A stretch of 64,000 nucleotides of DNA from Aplectana chamaeleonis (taxonomy: Eukaryota > Nematoda > Chromadorea > Rhabditida > Cosmocercidae): positions 806,001 through 870,000 of the forward strand of contig JAPDOI010000065.1 in NCBI GenBank assembly GCA_029168955.1, written 5' to 3'. The position numbers and the translations under genes are program-made. The stretch's first letter is position 1; each line of letters starts with the position of its first letter. The notes beneath the pieces were generated by a model, which was not told where the DNA came from, ran no database searches, and saw only the letters and a list, made by a program, of their open reading frames with translations. This document shows positions 11,701-24,091 of this stretch, in pieces.

Positions 11701-14700
11701 GAATCTTCTTATCAAGGACGAGCTTCCGTTCACTTACAGTCTAAACACTTCAAAGTGAAACCCTACTTCTTACATCACTAATTTCCTAATGAAACAACGA
11801 AAATTGTTCGATCCCATCGCATCTCGTCCCCGATCAGTTACTGCACTTTCGGGTCGACGTGAGTCGGGTTAGAGGCAGTGGTCGCGATCAATTGTGCTTG
11901 TCTTCTTTTCCTCTCTAAATCCTTTTCTGTGTTTACAGTAGTAGAGCCTATAGGTTCAAGCCTGAACTTTCTTGTCTTTTGATGGTGGACGAGCCCACTC
12001 CACATCATGGGCATCGATGATCTCTAGTACCAAGAACATCAGGTGGCTTGAAATTGAATTTCAATATATTTATGTACTCATCTAGTGAAGAACATTGACC
12101 GAAGTGCTTGCTTTCTTTGTTCAACTGTATTTACTGGATAAATTTGCATTCATTTCGTCCTCTGAATTTCGATGATTTTTGACTGCTCGACATGAGACTG
12201 CGATCTTTTTGAGCTGCGCAGTGCACGTGTGCACGAACTGGCATTTTTGGGCCTTAGAAACCCTAATTCTAGCTCGTTTTTCACTGCTCCGCCTTCATAG
12301 TTTTTCAGCTGTTTTCCACCTCAGCTGATTTCTGTAGTTTTTTCGATAGCGTTTTCCACCGTGACCACTGGCTTTAAAGTGAAACAACGGGGGTCGTGAT
12401 CGTGCCAGCATCTCTGCCACACTTGTATGGTTTCAGCAGTCACGAACGAGAAACACATAATGGATAAACAGTTCGAATGGACCCTTCTTAAAATATACGA
12501 ATAAATGAATTCTGTGGTTAGCCTTTTATGAACTTGACTTGCACGTAGAATAAATGAATGATTTTGAGTACGGTTTTTTCAAAAATTATGTTTAAGCTAT
12601 TTTTTATCTCGAACGCCTTTTTTAAAGTTCTCGACCGCATGGATAAATTGGAAAATAGCACCCTAAAGTTTTCGATTGGAAGGAAAATTTAAGAACCGGT
12701 TCTGCCCCCGATAAGAATGAATCTCATGGACTTTACTCCAATTTTTGAGTATTTGGATTATTTGACAAGTTTTTGAAACATGAAAGAAAAAGAATGAACA
12801 ATCTTTCTGGTGTTTGCGGCTTCCCGGATGAATCGATTATGCAGATTAATCAAGAATAGTTTTTTGTCGAACGAATGCATTGTTCAAAAAAATATTTTAA
12901 TCTCAAATTGATCAATTATTCAAAAAAATAATTTCATATTGCCGAATGAACAGAATACCTAAATAATTATTTGAACCGGTCACCATTCTAGAGCGAACAT
13001 TTTCAGATGTAGGATTACGTTGGCATAGGACGTAATAAAAATATATCGTTGCTCACTCAGAATTCATTGTCATCTTGAATGTAAACATTGGAATGCGTCT
13101 CCCTACCTGCTGCGAAGAAACTATATCTGCCCACTCAGATACGATTTATTCCACCGAACACTTACGAATAAATAAATCTCCCGATTAGTTATTCCTCAGA
13201 AATTCCTGAAGTTATCGTATGTCTTCCCCACCGACCAATCTTTGCAATGGCTCATAGCCTTACCAAACTAAAGCTGGAGGGAGAGGAGAGCAAAAGAGAA
13301 GGTAGAGCCTACGAGAAGAAGGAGCGTGCCAGACGCTCGACGGTTAGACGGCGGCTGGCTGCTGCTCAGACAATCGCCGCATTCAATGCGCGTCGAATAA
13401 GCATTCAAATCAAAGACAAGGCGGTTTCGAGCACAGTCAGGGTACGCGCTGCAAGGGGAACACGTGCCTTTCAAATCACAGCACGTGCCTCAACAAATAA
13501 GACGTTCAATGCGTGCTCGATACACATTCAAGTCGAAGGCAAAACGATTTTCTAAAAAAGGAAAGCATACGACGCTTTCTCAAAGCGGGACTCAGATGTC
13601 AGCAGTCGTCGGTTTAATTACCCAAGTTTGCACTACTTGTCGCTGTAGGCCTCGTCCAATCGCTGGTGGCCCCAGATGGGGCTCGGCGAGCAGTCCGAGC
13701 CGCAGGTCGGTGTGTCGGTCACGTCGCGTGTCGGCGTGCTGCTACGACAGCGCTGGACTTCATTGCAGCACGTGCTCCTGCGACGCATTTTTGCAGCACG
13801 TGCCACAGCGATAGAGCCTTTCGATGGGTGTGGGTACTCGAGTTGAATGCATATTCGACTCGCGTCGAATGTGACGATTTCTTGAGTGCATGAGTAAATC
13901 CCCGAACGGCAGGGACGAGATGCCAGCAACCGGAGGGAGTTGCTTCTTTTACTGATACTAGACTCAAGGGGCCAGTTACATCAACGCGCCGGGCTGGGGC
14001 AGAGGCACGGCAGTCGGCATCTTTGATGATCGCAGTGCGAGGGCACTAGATCATCTGATCAGTCCTGCTCCAGCCTCCTAGGTGGGGAAGCAGGGGCACG
14101 ATTGATTTTTTCTTTTATCGAGGTCTTGAAAGGCGCAGACTGCCCTCTCCCTGCCCCGAACCGGGCTGTCGATGCATTCGGCCCCAGCTTTTCGCGTAAT
14201 CGAGCACGGTGCCCAGGAATACACTTTTCAGGTCGTACTGCGACAAGATTTTGATAAGATAACCTTTTGCTCATATCTGCTCTCAATGCTGAAGAACATT
14301 GCTGCTCCAAGCAGGGTATAGGATAGCACCAGCATCAACATACATATGTGACGAAAGCCATACTTCCGACGATTCTGTGATATCCAGTAAATAGAATTGT
14401 GGAATTCTGAAGCGGAGGTATTCAAAGGAGCCAATACACGCTAAGAAATCGTTAACAGTCAGAACAGTCATCGAATGCTGCTGGAGTTTGTGCGATTAAT
14501 AGCGAGTTATCGCTGGTTGATATGGTTGCATATGTAGTAGCGGCTAGAAGCCATGTCGCTGTTGCTGAAGCTTTCGGGTGCTGCTACGGGATGGGTTGAA
14601 TGATTATCCGACCCACTAAGTAGGAGTTCCTTATCTTTTGCTGTGTTATGTTCTCTATCGCGGTCATTATTTGTTCGGAGCAAAATAACCTTATCACGTC

Positions 14701-16988
14701 TTCCTTATTTCTGGGTATTTTTTTCCTGGACCCCCAACAAGGCTCCCTTAAAGACCAGCTCACTCTCTACAACATATTGTGTGCCTTACAGGAAGCATAT
14801 ACGCTCGCAAAAGTGTTTGAGATAGCGACTTTAATGGAGTCTCCTATAAAAACGTTCACGTCGTTGGAGGCGCCTGAAAGGAGTCCCTCTCCCAATAGGG
14901 GCTCCGCCTATCTACACAAACACCCTCTTAATGCCAATTAAATTGAAATTTAATACGGGGATTTTCGCTAATTTTGCGATCTAGTGAAGGACGTAAGAGT
15001 GTATTAGGGTCGTTACACCAACCAATTTGTCACTACCTTCGCTATTTCGACCAACGCAGTGTGACTCGTCCACTTCCGGACCAATGCAGAAACAACACCT
15101 TTTCTTCAATTTAATAGACTTTATCCGGATTTTTCCGTCATCTCTCAGTACTAACAGCTCCAGCTCCTCGATTCATGCCGAAAAAATTCAAATAATTTCT
15201 GAGGGTTTGTGCTGCCTTTAAGGAGAGCTATACATCTCCCACAACCCCTCACTCAAGAATACAGTAAAATACAGCCTGTTCTAAAATTTCTGCGACATTA
15301 TAGATCCACTTCGTCAGCTGTACGCCCTATTTCGCTCATATGAGAGCGAGCGGAGCAAGCAGCGGAGCTGTCGGTCATGGCAAAATATTACGGTGCAAAG
15401 GAACTCCCGCATGATAAGCCCGATAAACCTCACTTTGTCCGGCCAAAAATGAGGGTAAACGGCCATGGTTCGCGCACCGTACCACGTTTCGGCTATAGCA
15501 GTTTCATAGTCGACCTCATGTGTTTCGGAGGATTATAAATAGTGTGCGAGAGGAGGACTTACTTCTAGTCGTCACTTGTGCATGTCCCACTGATTTGCTG
15601 GTGTTGTCCGCCGAAGTTTGCTTCAAAGCATAATCAGGAGCACCAATGAGGGTGTCGTAATTTTTTTCTGAAAACTTGGTATTTTCATAGACTAGGACCA
15701 CAGGCAGTTATGTGCATTCCTCCGCATCGCATGGTGTCAAATTTGTTTAAACACCTACTCCCGTTAAAAGCGGTTTACCGCGCTATATTTCGATGCACTT
15801 TTATTGGTTTGCAAACTTGAGTGGTGAACAAGGCCACAGCGGGTGCTCTTATCCAGCCCACCCCCTCAATCGGCTCCCTCGAATTGGCTCTAAATTTTTC
15901 TAAGTTTTCACTCTAATTTTGTTATATCTTGAGCACCGGTGGTGCTCTTCCCCTATATTCTAATCCGCGCAGAGCTTCAACTGCTGACCCCTGGAGGAGG
16001 ACGGTGCAAGAATGAAGACACACCTCTCCATTTCTCTTATACCCTACCCTTTATCAATTCGGTATCATCAAATTTGTTTACGAGAGCCGAATGGGGGGGG
16101 GGGTGGGCTGCATAACATTATTCGTGGCCCAGCAAGATTGACAATCCCCAGTTTAGTAAGGCAAAGCTTGCTGCAAGTTGTCCTTACCGTTCAGCAGGCC
16201 GTGAGGATGTCTGTCGTAATACTCGTTGACGGCTTTGTAGGTGTCCAGCTCTCGCTGACCATCTGCAAGCGACGGATGCACTACAATTAGATCCGTGTCT
16301 TCCATCGAATGCTTTCTTAGAGCGCGTTCACGGTAAGGACCAACAAGGCCTGACGTTTTCCTTCTGAGCACCGGAGCCTCGCAGAAACTCACGGATCGCT
16401 GTGGCGCTCTCCTCAACAATAACGATTAGAAACTCTCATCAGTAAATACTAAAATGGGGCCACAATCCGTAGCAAGCCGGTGCCACCAAAAACCGTCAGA
16501 GCATAGTCGCACTTCAAAATTCAGCTTTGAAAGTCCGAATGAGACAGGCCAACCATGCGGCCGGCGTGCGTGGAAGGCTGCTGTCGCGTTTGCTGCTCTT
16601 CGACAAGTGTTCGAAAAGCTGCCACCCCAACCCACATTGACTGCAGAGCTGATTGATCGGTGCAGTTAGCTTGCTGCCAGCCTTTGCCGGCCCCGCTCCC
16701 AGTCATGGCTGCGGGGAAGGCTCGTCGTCGTTTCGCTTTCTCGTCCGAGAACGGTGCACGCGACGGCCGCCTGTCACGCATGTTGGCCGCATGGTCAGGC
16801 CTTAGCGTGAATTTTGAGCAGCTCCTGCTATGCTGCTCGATTGGGCAGAAGGGTAAGAGCCAGCCGGCTGGCTGTCATCTGAGTCGGTTACCTAAACTTG
16901 TGATTGTCCATTTTGCATCCTAGCCCGATCCGACGTCCTGCTGTCAACGCGTGGATGTTCCCATCACAGTCTTCTTTGTCTGCCAAGT
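5784..16988 (-). CDS. Two-pore-domain (TWK-type) potassium channel, gene A, 12 exons recovered, 5' end incomplete
   Basis: Plasma-membrane K2P leak potassium channel; two subunits are expected to form one pore. Exons, in coding order on the minus strand: 16988-16892, 16411-16188, 15667-15563, 14406-14264, 11740-11618, 10724-10586, 10485-10332, 10260-10181, 10113-9959, 9245-9149, 6277-6210, 5948-5784 (TGA at 5784-5786). They join in one frame to about 516 residues. M1 (start HICMLMLVLSYTLL) is in the 14406 exon. The 11740 exon encodes an extracellular cap-like helix with sequons NDS and NRS. P1 filter TTTGYG spans the 10724/10485 junction. M2 (ITIPITLVVI) is in the 10485 exon and M3 in 10260/10113. 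P2 filter TIGLGD is in the 10113 exon, and M4 (HPIISAVFFFGLP) in 9245. Introns are GT-AG. The acceptor before 16411 ends GAG instead of the usual CAG/TAG, but paralogy with gene B supports it. The ATG at 16417-16419 is therefore probably not the start; the start codon lies upstream and is not identified. No C. elegans orthologue is assigned. Confidence 0.9.
7834..8160 (-). mobile_element. Foldback/MITE element, family 2, truncated copy
   Basis: One terminus, AAAGCAGTGTTCACGAT, at 7834, then family 2 interior (reads GACGTGAACAAAT and GCTCGCATACATCGGCTG). The opposite terminus is missing. It lies in the gene A intron between the 9245 and 6277 exons. Confidence 0.7.
9328..9599. mobile_element. 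Palindromic MITE, about 80-bp inverted arms, in gene A intron
   Basis: Left arm starts TACTGTGCTTACCTGGGC, right arm ends GCCCAGATAAGCACAGTA. The arms contain the paired block ATTCCGGTCCGCAGTTGCGT and continue through GGCCGC. It lies in the short intron between the 10113-9959 and 9245-9149 exons, making up much of it. Confidence 0.85.
11871..12375 (-). mobile_element. Foldback/MITE element, family 1, copy 2
   Basis: Reverse orientation relative to copy 1. Ends AGAGGCAGTGGTCGCGAT and GTGACCACTGGCTTT. It lies in the gene A intron between the 14406 and 11740 exons, 130 bp from the latter. More diverged than the other copies. Confidence 0.75.
12376..14263. other. Large gene A intron, no gene
   Basis: 13247-13900 contains related ATTCAATGCGCGTCGAAT / AATGCATATTCGACTCGCG segments that give arginine-rich frames on both strands. 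I read these as decayed repeat and not coding. Confidence 0.5.
15345..15475 (+). repeat. Dispersed repeat, copy 2
   Basis: Counterpart of 4960-5090. It lies in the gene A intron between the 15667-15563 and 14406 exons. Confidence 0.55.
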
Positions 16989-17821
16989 CTAGAATATAAT
17001 TATGGAGATAAGAGGGCAAACAAAGTTTGAGACATGAATAAAGGTGTTCTATTGGGATGCAAGGGAGGAACGCACATTATCGGGAGAACCTCACTGGTGA
17101 AAAAAATTGTAGGACCAAGTATTGCGCTATTCGATAGCTACAACAAGGGTGCGGATAAGGGCTATGCAGAAGTGTCCAGTTTCGGCGTCTCCCATGTATC
17201 TGGGCTGTTTCGTTTCAAGGTTTTTAGTTATTAGGCAGAATAAGCAGTGTTACACGTGTGATGCTGAAAGGTTTTGAAGAGAGCTGTAACCTGCTGGAAA
17301 ACATCGTACACGCTGAAAGCCGTATCCGACTTCTTGTGTTCAATCAAATACCTAGGCCTGACCGAGATAGCTTGCAATGCTCAGACTGATAGTTTCTGGG
17401 TTAGGAGATTCTGTGGGGTTTTGCTAAACTCCTTCACTTCCTGTGCCGTACACTTCCTTCGAAGGGCGGATATATCAAGCATTTTATGACTGCTTTTCCG
17501 AATCATTCGCGACCAAGAATTCGAAATTGGGAGATACCTCATGGTGATTTCAAGAAAAACTCTAAGTTGTTTGACTGAAGCCACAGTCACAGAAGGTAAA
17601 AGATCTGCGTGAAAGATCTGTAAGAGATGACACATTCATAATGCTCTTGAATTTCCTAGCTCTAACTAACAAGGAAACGATCAGACTAGGTCGCCAGGAC
17701 TGCTCACGTTCCCCTGACTGGCTGCTTCCCAGTTAGTCATTAACGCCACCTTAGCTGCACAAGTAGTAGCGAAAACAGTTATGAACTAAAAAGGGAAGAG
17801 ATCCAGAGGCACGGAACCACT
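16989..17821. other. Upstream of the recovered gene A, first exon not found
   Basis: The exon with the gene A start codon should lie here or further right. No segment with an ATG or an acceptor plus a phase-1 donor was convincing. Confidence 0.4.
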
Positions 17822-18233
17822 AAAGGCAGTGTTCACGATAAAAATCGCTTTTCTGTTTTTCCGCCTATCTTGAAAACGGCACCATTCTACATGGTGGGCG
17901 AGTTGTCCGAGGGTTGTAACTTCCGTCTTTTGCAGCCGATCTATGCGAGCTGACTTGAGTAAAGAGAGAAGCTGAGAATGAAGGGAAGAAAGGGACTAAT
18001 GATTGGAAACCATAGCTCATCTCACGATCTCGAGCATTCATTTGTTCACGTCGGTGGGCGTGTGCTGCGCTTTTGGGGTTTGCCTTGCGCTCGAAGTGGC
18101 AACTTCGGGCTCTCTTGGAGCTTTTCCTGGATCGTTTTCATGCGTTCTTCCGACGTCAAAGTTACAGTGTGCCCCTCCACTACCGATTCCTAGTGAGTAC
18201 AGAAACATACTTTTTATCGTGAACACTGCCTTC
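17822..18233 (+). mobile_element. Foldback/MITE element, family 2, full copy
   Basis: Ends AAAGGCAGTGTTCACGAT and ATCGTGAACACTGCCTT. The interior is shared with 35173-35661, 52174-52663 and 7834-8160. Intergenic, upstream of the known part of gene A. No coding capacity. Confidence 0.8.
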
Positions 18234-18956
18234 AAGCTGCTGTAACCTGCCATATTTTCGGAAAAACAACAAACGGACCTTGGATTCGTGTTCTGAGCCC
18301 CGAATTTCATGCTAGAAAAGGGTTTAGCAGAAACATTTTCTTTGACCATGGAACACGCAATTATGGGATTGGGCCATGGGGTTCTCGGGGTCATATTCTT
18401 GTAATGCACGGATGAACCGCCTGAGAGGTTTTTTGGGGCACTGAAACCCGAATATGGGGTTTCTCTGGTCTTTCGGACGATTACGGCAAGGTACGGTATG
18501 TATAATGTCACTTACCTAGCGGACTCTATAGACTTCCAACCAGAGAATCATGGGGTACCATCCTCTTTGCTGCAAAAATTTTCACATCATTTTCGTCGTT
18601 CTCAGATAATGAGAGAACCGAACCCGTCGACTTCATACTTACACATCCCTAGCATAGAAGAGAGAGCCAGTAAGGCCGAGTTGCAGGAGTGGTCGCGCGA
18701 GTGTTGACGTGACTCCGCGCCAGGCTGACGGACGATCGGATAATCGGATGATTCCGTTCTGGCAGTAGAGATCCAGTATACCGGCTGATCAGAAACTTGC
18801 CTTCTTACTGGTGACCAAAGGGTTTCGAATCCATTTGAAAAAATGGCTCGTAACATTCTTACACTATAATTTGGCAGCAAGTAGGATGTTCCTACGAGTG
18901 CCCGGTAGGTGGTCGATCAGAAAAACGTGGCTGTGTGTGTAGCTCTGGCAGTTCGC

Positions 18957-19060
18957 GACCGCATTCATGAAACTACGGGAGCCTACTAGCAGAGTCCGAA
19001 GGCGCCCCGTAGCATACTTCGGCTGGTTTTAAAAACCTTCTCGGGAGCCTTAGTATCGAC
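18957..19060 (+). repeat. CCGTATTC-family MITE, one-ended remnant
   Basis: Reads CCGCATTCATGAAACTACGG, then GGAGCC, and a matching inverted GGGAGCC near 19045, but lacks the closing ATGAATACGG end. Confidence 0.5.
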
Positions 19061-19849
19061 ATCCTGTATCATTGTGCATGTCAAAGTTTCGATATACCAT
19101 ACCTTTCTCACTTTTGACACTGACTGACGATAGAGATTGGAGTGACGAGCTTCGATTCATCGTGGCCTAAATCAAACTTATTCAGTAACATGAAGAAGAA
19201 ACTATCAAGTAGTCGAATATAATTGATAAGAAATAATTCCTCCGATATTCTTAGGTTGTGGTACGAAAAGCCATCCATTGGGCCCACTACGTCACTGAAA
19301 ATTCACCACTGAAGTGCAAGAGATGTATGGTCTCGTTGTCAAGTTTCGTCTAGTTATTGGACGAGGCGCGATCAGTGCGGCGGGCAGTTAGGAGTTCGCG
19401 ACACCATCGGCCAGCGGGGTTTCGATTACGTGCGACGATCTACCTCCGCAGCCATGTCCATTAACTAGGCTGAATTCTGATAAAATGCTTAATTTCCGTG
19501 CTGCTAGAACTGAGTAGGCTGCGCATAAACTTGTATAGTCAGAGAATCATCATAGACATTTTACAGAACTCATAGAATGTCGATTTAGTCAAGTCTTGAT
19601 AAAAGTTAGTATGAATACAGATTGATAAAATATATTTCGGGAGGTCTTATTTTTCAAACCTGATGCCTCGACGACGCCTGAGCTAGTAGCAATTTCCCAA
19701 TATGCTGGCCTCAGAGCGGCAGCCAACCTGAGGTCGGTGACGCCTAGATCCTCCTATGGTTGCCACTTTGGAGCGAGATTTATTCTCGAAGTATAACGTT
19801 CAATGCAGAATTCTCACTAATCGAAGCATTTGAACCCACCCAACACCGA

Positions 19850-20570
19850 TCTACGCGGCGGATGCCCAACACAGCGTCTTCTCAGATATTCGTGGGGAAG
19901 TTCCCGTGAACGACAGCAGAACTTCCCTCGAAACAACTGGGGAACTTCCCTCGAATTGGGGGGGGAGGCGAAGGGGACGTCTCGACAGCAGAGTAATAGG
20001 GGAAGTTCCCACAGCAGGAGTTCTCTTGTTCTCCCGACTGCAGGTCTTCCCGCGACCTTCCGACTGCAGATCTTCCCATTATTCAATGATTGATCAAAAT
20101 TCAGCTTGCTAGAACTCGCTGTTTTCGACAGTCTCCTGTTCCTGATAAACTGCGATCAGTCCAAAAATATTACCCTCTGACAAAGGGTTGTAGAGAAGCT
20201 AATTAGCTCCTCTGAAATCCAGACAGAAATGCCTTACTTAGTCTTTTAATGGCAGATCTACCCCCTCAACTTGCGGAGTGGGAGACCTCCTCGCGGCTAG
20301 CCCGCCTGCATCACCGTATCCCGTGCGGCTTTGTTTTCGCGTTCATCATGTTCGGGGGGAGGCCAAGGGGACAACCGTGAGGAGAACTTCCCTTGTTCTC
20401 CCCCCGAGTTGACTGTTTCGAACGCCTTATCGTTGTGTATAATTCGAGGAGAGAGGGGCGAGACGTCCCCCTCCGGAGGGACGTCTCGCTCCTCTCCCCT
20501 CGACCGAGTGATAACGACCAAATCAGGTCTATTGTCCTCGGGAACTTCCCCCCAAATGTGTGAGTTAGAC
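19850..20570. repeat. Region of repeated GGGGAAGTTCCC-type motifs
   Basis: GGGAACTTCCC / GGGAAGTTCCC motifs recur at 19899-20010, 20380-20395 and 20540-20552, giving overlapping short open frames on both strands that do not look like protein. Contains the 20445-20502 hairpin. Confidence 0.5.
20445..20502. repeat. GC-rich 58-nt near-perfect hairpin
   Basis: Stem of about 26 bp with two mismatches around a short CTCCGG centre. CGAGACGTCCC pairs with GGGACGTCTCG. No coding context or terminator context is visible. Confidence 0.7.
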
Positions 20571-21322
20571 CACTAGGCCACAGGTGCATGTACAAGTCAA
20601 TTCCTGTTTTCTTACATACACTCCCGCCAGCGTTTCCCGTATCCATTGCAACTTTGATTGAACTAGCGGTTGTAAATATGGGTTATGGAACGTGCGCATG
20701 TGCCTATCTTTCAGATATAACAATTTTCCAACCTTCGATGATGAGATTTTGAAATTTTCCGCTAAAATCATTAGGGCGACTCAATTTTAAATTTGGAAAA
20801 CGATTTTGAGAATTTCTTGTTGGATGACCTCTTACCACTGAGACTACTACACACACTATACTGTTTAGCATGATTGTCGAGGAGGCAACCTCGGGTTTTT
20901 TTTGACAAGGTGAACCAAATAATCCAAGAATTTTTTGTAATTTATGGTCTATTTTTTCCTTGGTCTGTTTCACGCTTCCCAGTCAACATAGGAAGAAGTT
21001 AACTTGTTCCTGAAGGAGGAAATCGAAGTTTATACAAAAACCGCACTCAGATGAACAATCACACAAAATTTAGTAATTAGTACACGCGGATCACGTGAGT
21101 TTGATGCCTTTTCTAGAAAACGAAACCATTTTTGAGCCATAATTTGGCTTTGTAAGCAAATCTGATGTTACTTGTAGTGAGCGATTATTGGAAAGAAATC
21201 TGAAAATGGTTGGCAATGGCCACAACAGCTTCTGGGAAGTAGAAGTTGAGTTTAGAATAGGAGTAACGCACGTGAAGTCTATAAAGGAGACGTTTTCATG
21301 ACAGCTACGCACAATTCCACTC

Positions 21323-21872
21323 AAAGGCAGTGGTGGCGATCAAATATGCTTGTCGTCTTTTTCTCTCTAAACCCTTTTCTGGGTCTGAGTAGTAGGACCT
21401 ATAAGAGAAAATCGCGAAAAAACCGCTGTTTTGGGCCAAATCCGAAGCCTGAACTTTCTTGTGTTTTGGTGGTGGACGAGCCCACTCCACATCATCGGCA
21501 TCGATGATCTCTTATATCAAGAACATCGGCTGGCTTGAAATTGAATTTCAATCAATGAACCTGCGGATTTATGTACACATCTAGTCAAAAACATTGACTG
21601 GAGTGCTTTCTTTCATTGCTCATTTTTTTTAATTAGGCAAATTTGCATTTATTTCCTCCTCTGAACGTCGATGATTTTTGACTGCTCGGCATGAGACTGC
21701 GCTTTTTCGTCGGCTCTGTGCACGCGTGCACGAACTAACTTCTTTAGGCCCTAGAATCTCTGATTCTAGTTCGTTTTTCACCGCGCTACCTTCATAGTTT
21801 TTCAGCTGTGTTTGATCTAAGCTGAATTTTGTAATTTTTTCGATAACGTTTTTCATCGTGACCACTGCCTTT
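21323..21872 (-). mobile_element. Foldback/MITE element, family 1, copy 3
   Basis: Ends AAAGGCAGTGGTGGCGAT and CGTGACCACTGCCTTT. Interior as in copy 1, in reverse orientation. Intergenic. Confidence 0.8.
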
Positions 21873-22189
21873 AAGTCTCCCGCTAATCTTCGCCAGGAAC
21901 CACTGAATCATCAACTGAACATTCACGTTATGCCTGTCATTCCTATCAGCTGGCAGCGGAGCTGGATGGCGACCAGCCGGCTGGTGCAGTTCTTCCTTGC
22001 CAACCTAGACAACGAAATAGGCCACCCTGGTGTGCTGGGGTGATAAGTGGACAGCGGACTGGTCGGTTCGCAACGAATTTGCAGTGCTCTACTGCCCTTT
22101 ATTGGAACGCACTTTCTTCAGAAAGTGCCCAAAATTGGACGTGCTCGACCCCATGACCGCGGTATCAAGAAACCTTTTCTCTGCCAACG

Positions 22190-22880
22190 CGTAGCTAGAT
22201 GCCTCAGAGGGCGCGGTCTGTAACGCCGCCCCATTCATGTAGCGAGATTTTACGTGTTTTAGCTACGATAGCTAGAACCCGCATATTCTTGTGTCGAAGG
22301 TGAAAGGTTGCAAATTCTACGCGTATTCTACGTAAAAACGAAGGCTAAATTCGCTACACTGATCTCTCTGTCGCTGAACCCGTATATTCTCGCTATAAAT
22401 TTGTAGCGAGAATCTACGGATTTAGTCACAGCCTGTGTCGAAATGCAATCTCAAACTCGCGCTGGCTACGCGAAACGCATGTATGCCGTTCGAACAGTGT
22501 TGGCCCAGTCAACTGGCTGGTCGTAGAGGGTGACCCCGTGTCGCCCTCTGGAAGGCCTTGCCGAGGATATTTTTGGCTTCTGGGAAGGTGCATATCGTGG
22601 GGAAGAAACGGCGTTGGGGTCGATCGCACAGGGGATCGCCTTTCTAGCACGAATCGGGACTTATTGGGTCGATCGACCGAGGGCTGTAGCGAGAATTTAC
22701 GTAGAATATGCGGGTGCTGTAGCGAGAATTCACGCAGATTATGCGGGCGCTGCAGCTAAATTTTCACCATTTGAGGCTAAACTTTCGGTAATTTACGTAA
22801 ATTCTCGTGTCAAAATTAAACTAGATGCCTCCGAAACCCTGGGCATCTCCGGTTTCCGTGTGAGGCATCTAGCTTCGCGC
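22190..22880. repeat. Repeat-rich segment bounded by TAGATGCCTC inverted motifs
   Basis: TAGCTAGATGCCTCAGAGG near 22193 and TGAGGCATCTAGC at 22861 mark the two sides. At 22821-22872 a strong local hairpin pairs CTAGATGCCTCCG with its inverse. At 22684-22753 TGTAGCGAGAATT(T/C)AC units with ATGCGGG repeat in tandem. The 131-codon frame at 22530-22925 crosses these repeats and is not taken as a gene. Confidence 0.55.
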
Positions 22881-23700
22881 TGGCAGAGTTGTTTAATGTG
22901 CGCGCGCTATCTCTCTTTCCTCTAACGCGGTAAGCAACGCCACCACCCGTTTCTTGCAGTTAGCCACCTCACAAGAGAACGCTCACTGCTGAAAGGTGGC
23001 TGACTGCAGTGGTCATCAACACTTAAGAGACCGCCTGCTCCACAGCGAATTTCCACAGCCGACCGGTGCGCTTCACGGCTAATTGTTTCCGTGGGTGACA
23101 TGTGTGGACACTCGGTCCGCTGGGAACCACTTAGATTGGAGCAGGCTTTCTTACATTGTACACATCCATTGTTTCATTTCCACTCCACTCTTGAGTACAA
23201 TGGGAGAAAGGCCATGATGGAGACACAATCATTCACTTTGTCACGGGCGTCCTGCGTTTTGAATTTGGAAGATATTTCAACTTTCCACGCACAAGGCGCT
23301 TCAGAGCACGACTTTTCGCCAATATTCGGGCGTGTTGGCCAAGAATTCAGTGTATTCTCTCGACTTCTGGAATTTTCTGTAGTTTACAGCAAATGGTTAA
23401 AACTATACCGTGTGAAACCGACCTAAAATTTTGGAAATCAGAAAAATGGACGGACTTTGTAAACATGATGTTCTAATAAGCCTCAGAGCGAATTCTCGAC
23501 GGATCCAGAGACTTTGGCCTGCAGAGTTGTCTGTTGAAAAAGACGAAAATTATATGAGAAATCTGAAAATGGGAGCCAGATTCGGGATCAGAACCCGAGC
23601 CCCTCCAAAATGACCACCTGGGCAAAGTCGCACCAAAACCTGGAAGTTTTGCCAACACATACATTAGGGGTAACCACGGAACCGATTGCTGCGGACATCT

Positions 23701-24091
23701 CAGCAGTATACTTGGGCACACCGAATATTCGAGTATTTCGAATGATTTGGTTTTTCGCCTCAATACCAGAATGTGTTTGAACCGTTTCTGTTTCCAAGCG
23801 TTTCTTCAGGGGGCAAGCCTCTCTCAATTCATGAGAAAGTAGAATTGTACCATTTCATAAAACTGAAATTATCGGTTATTCCGAAATTGATCGAATGTTC
23901 GGATAATTTCGAATAATTGCTAATTGCATTTTAATGAATGATCAGAAAATTGGTCTTTCAACACTTGTGGTAGCGGTAACCCTAGACCAACTCGGGGAAG
24001 CAGGAAGAGTTAGAGTACATTCCGAGATTGCTGCAAAAGAATCATTTATCTGATTATTCGAATATTGAATGTGCCCAAGTATACTCAGCAG
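23701..24091. mobile_element. Palindromic MITE, GTATACTTGGGCACA ends
   Basis: Left CAGCAGTATACTTGGGCACA, right TGTGCCCAAGTATACTCAGC: about 45-bp arms including a paired GAATATTCGA-like block. 391 bp, AT-rich centre. Intergenic. Confidence 0.75.

Larger units (their letters stand above)
18234..21322. other. Intergenic, repeats only
   Basis: Holds the repeat remnants listed at 18957-19060 and 19850-20570. 19370-19480 resembles 8710-8790 (ATGTCCATTAACTAGGCTGA-like end), another decayed dispersed repeat. No gene seen. Confidence 0.5.

Noticed and set aside
13247..13929. Arginine-rich frames on both strands
   Set aside because: They overlap each other over related, decayed repeat segments in a gene A intron.
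18490..18600. Possible further exon of gene A (acceptor TTTTTGCAG, donor GTAAGTG on the minus strand)
   Set aside because: The phase needed to join the 16988 exon gives an in-frame stop, so it was not added.
22530..22925. 131-codon frame
   Set aside because: It crosses a tandem repeat and a hairpin of a repeat element, with overlapping frames of similar length and no family features.
23570..23640. tRNA-like boxes on the minus strand (TTGCCCAGGTGG and GGTTCTGATCC)
   Set aside because: The boxes are about 14 bp too close for a tRNA, and no acceptor stem or anticodon arm fits. At most a decayed tRNA-derived SINE head.
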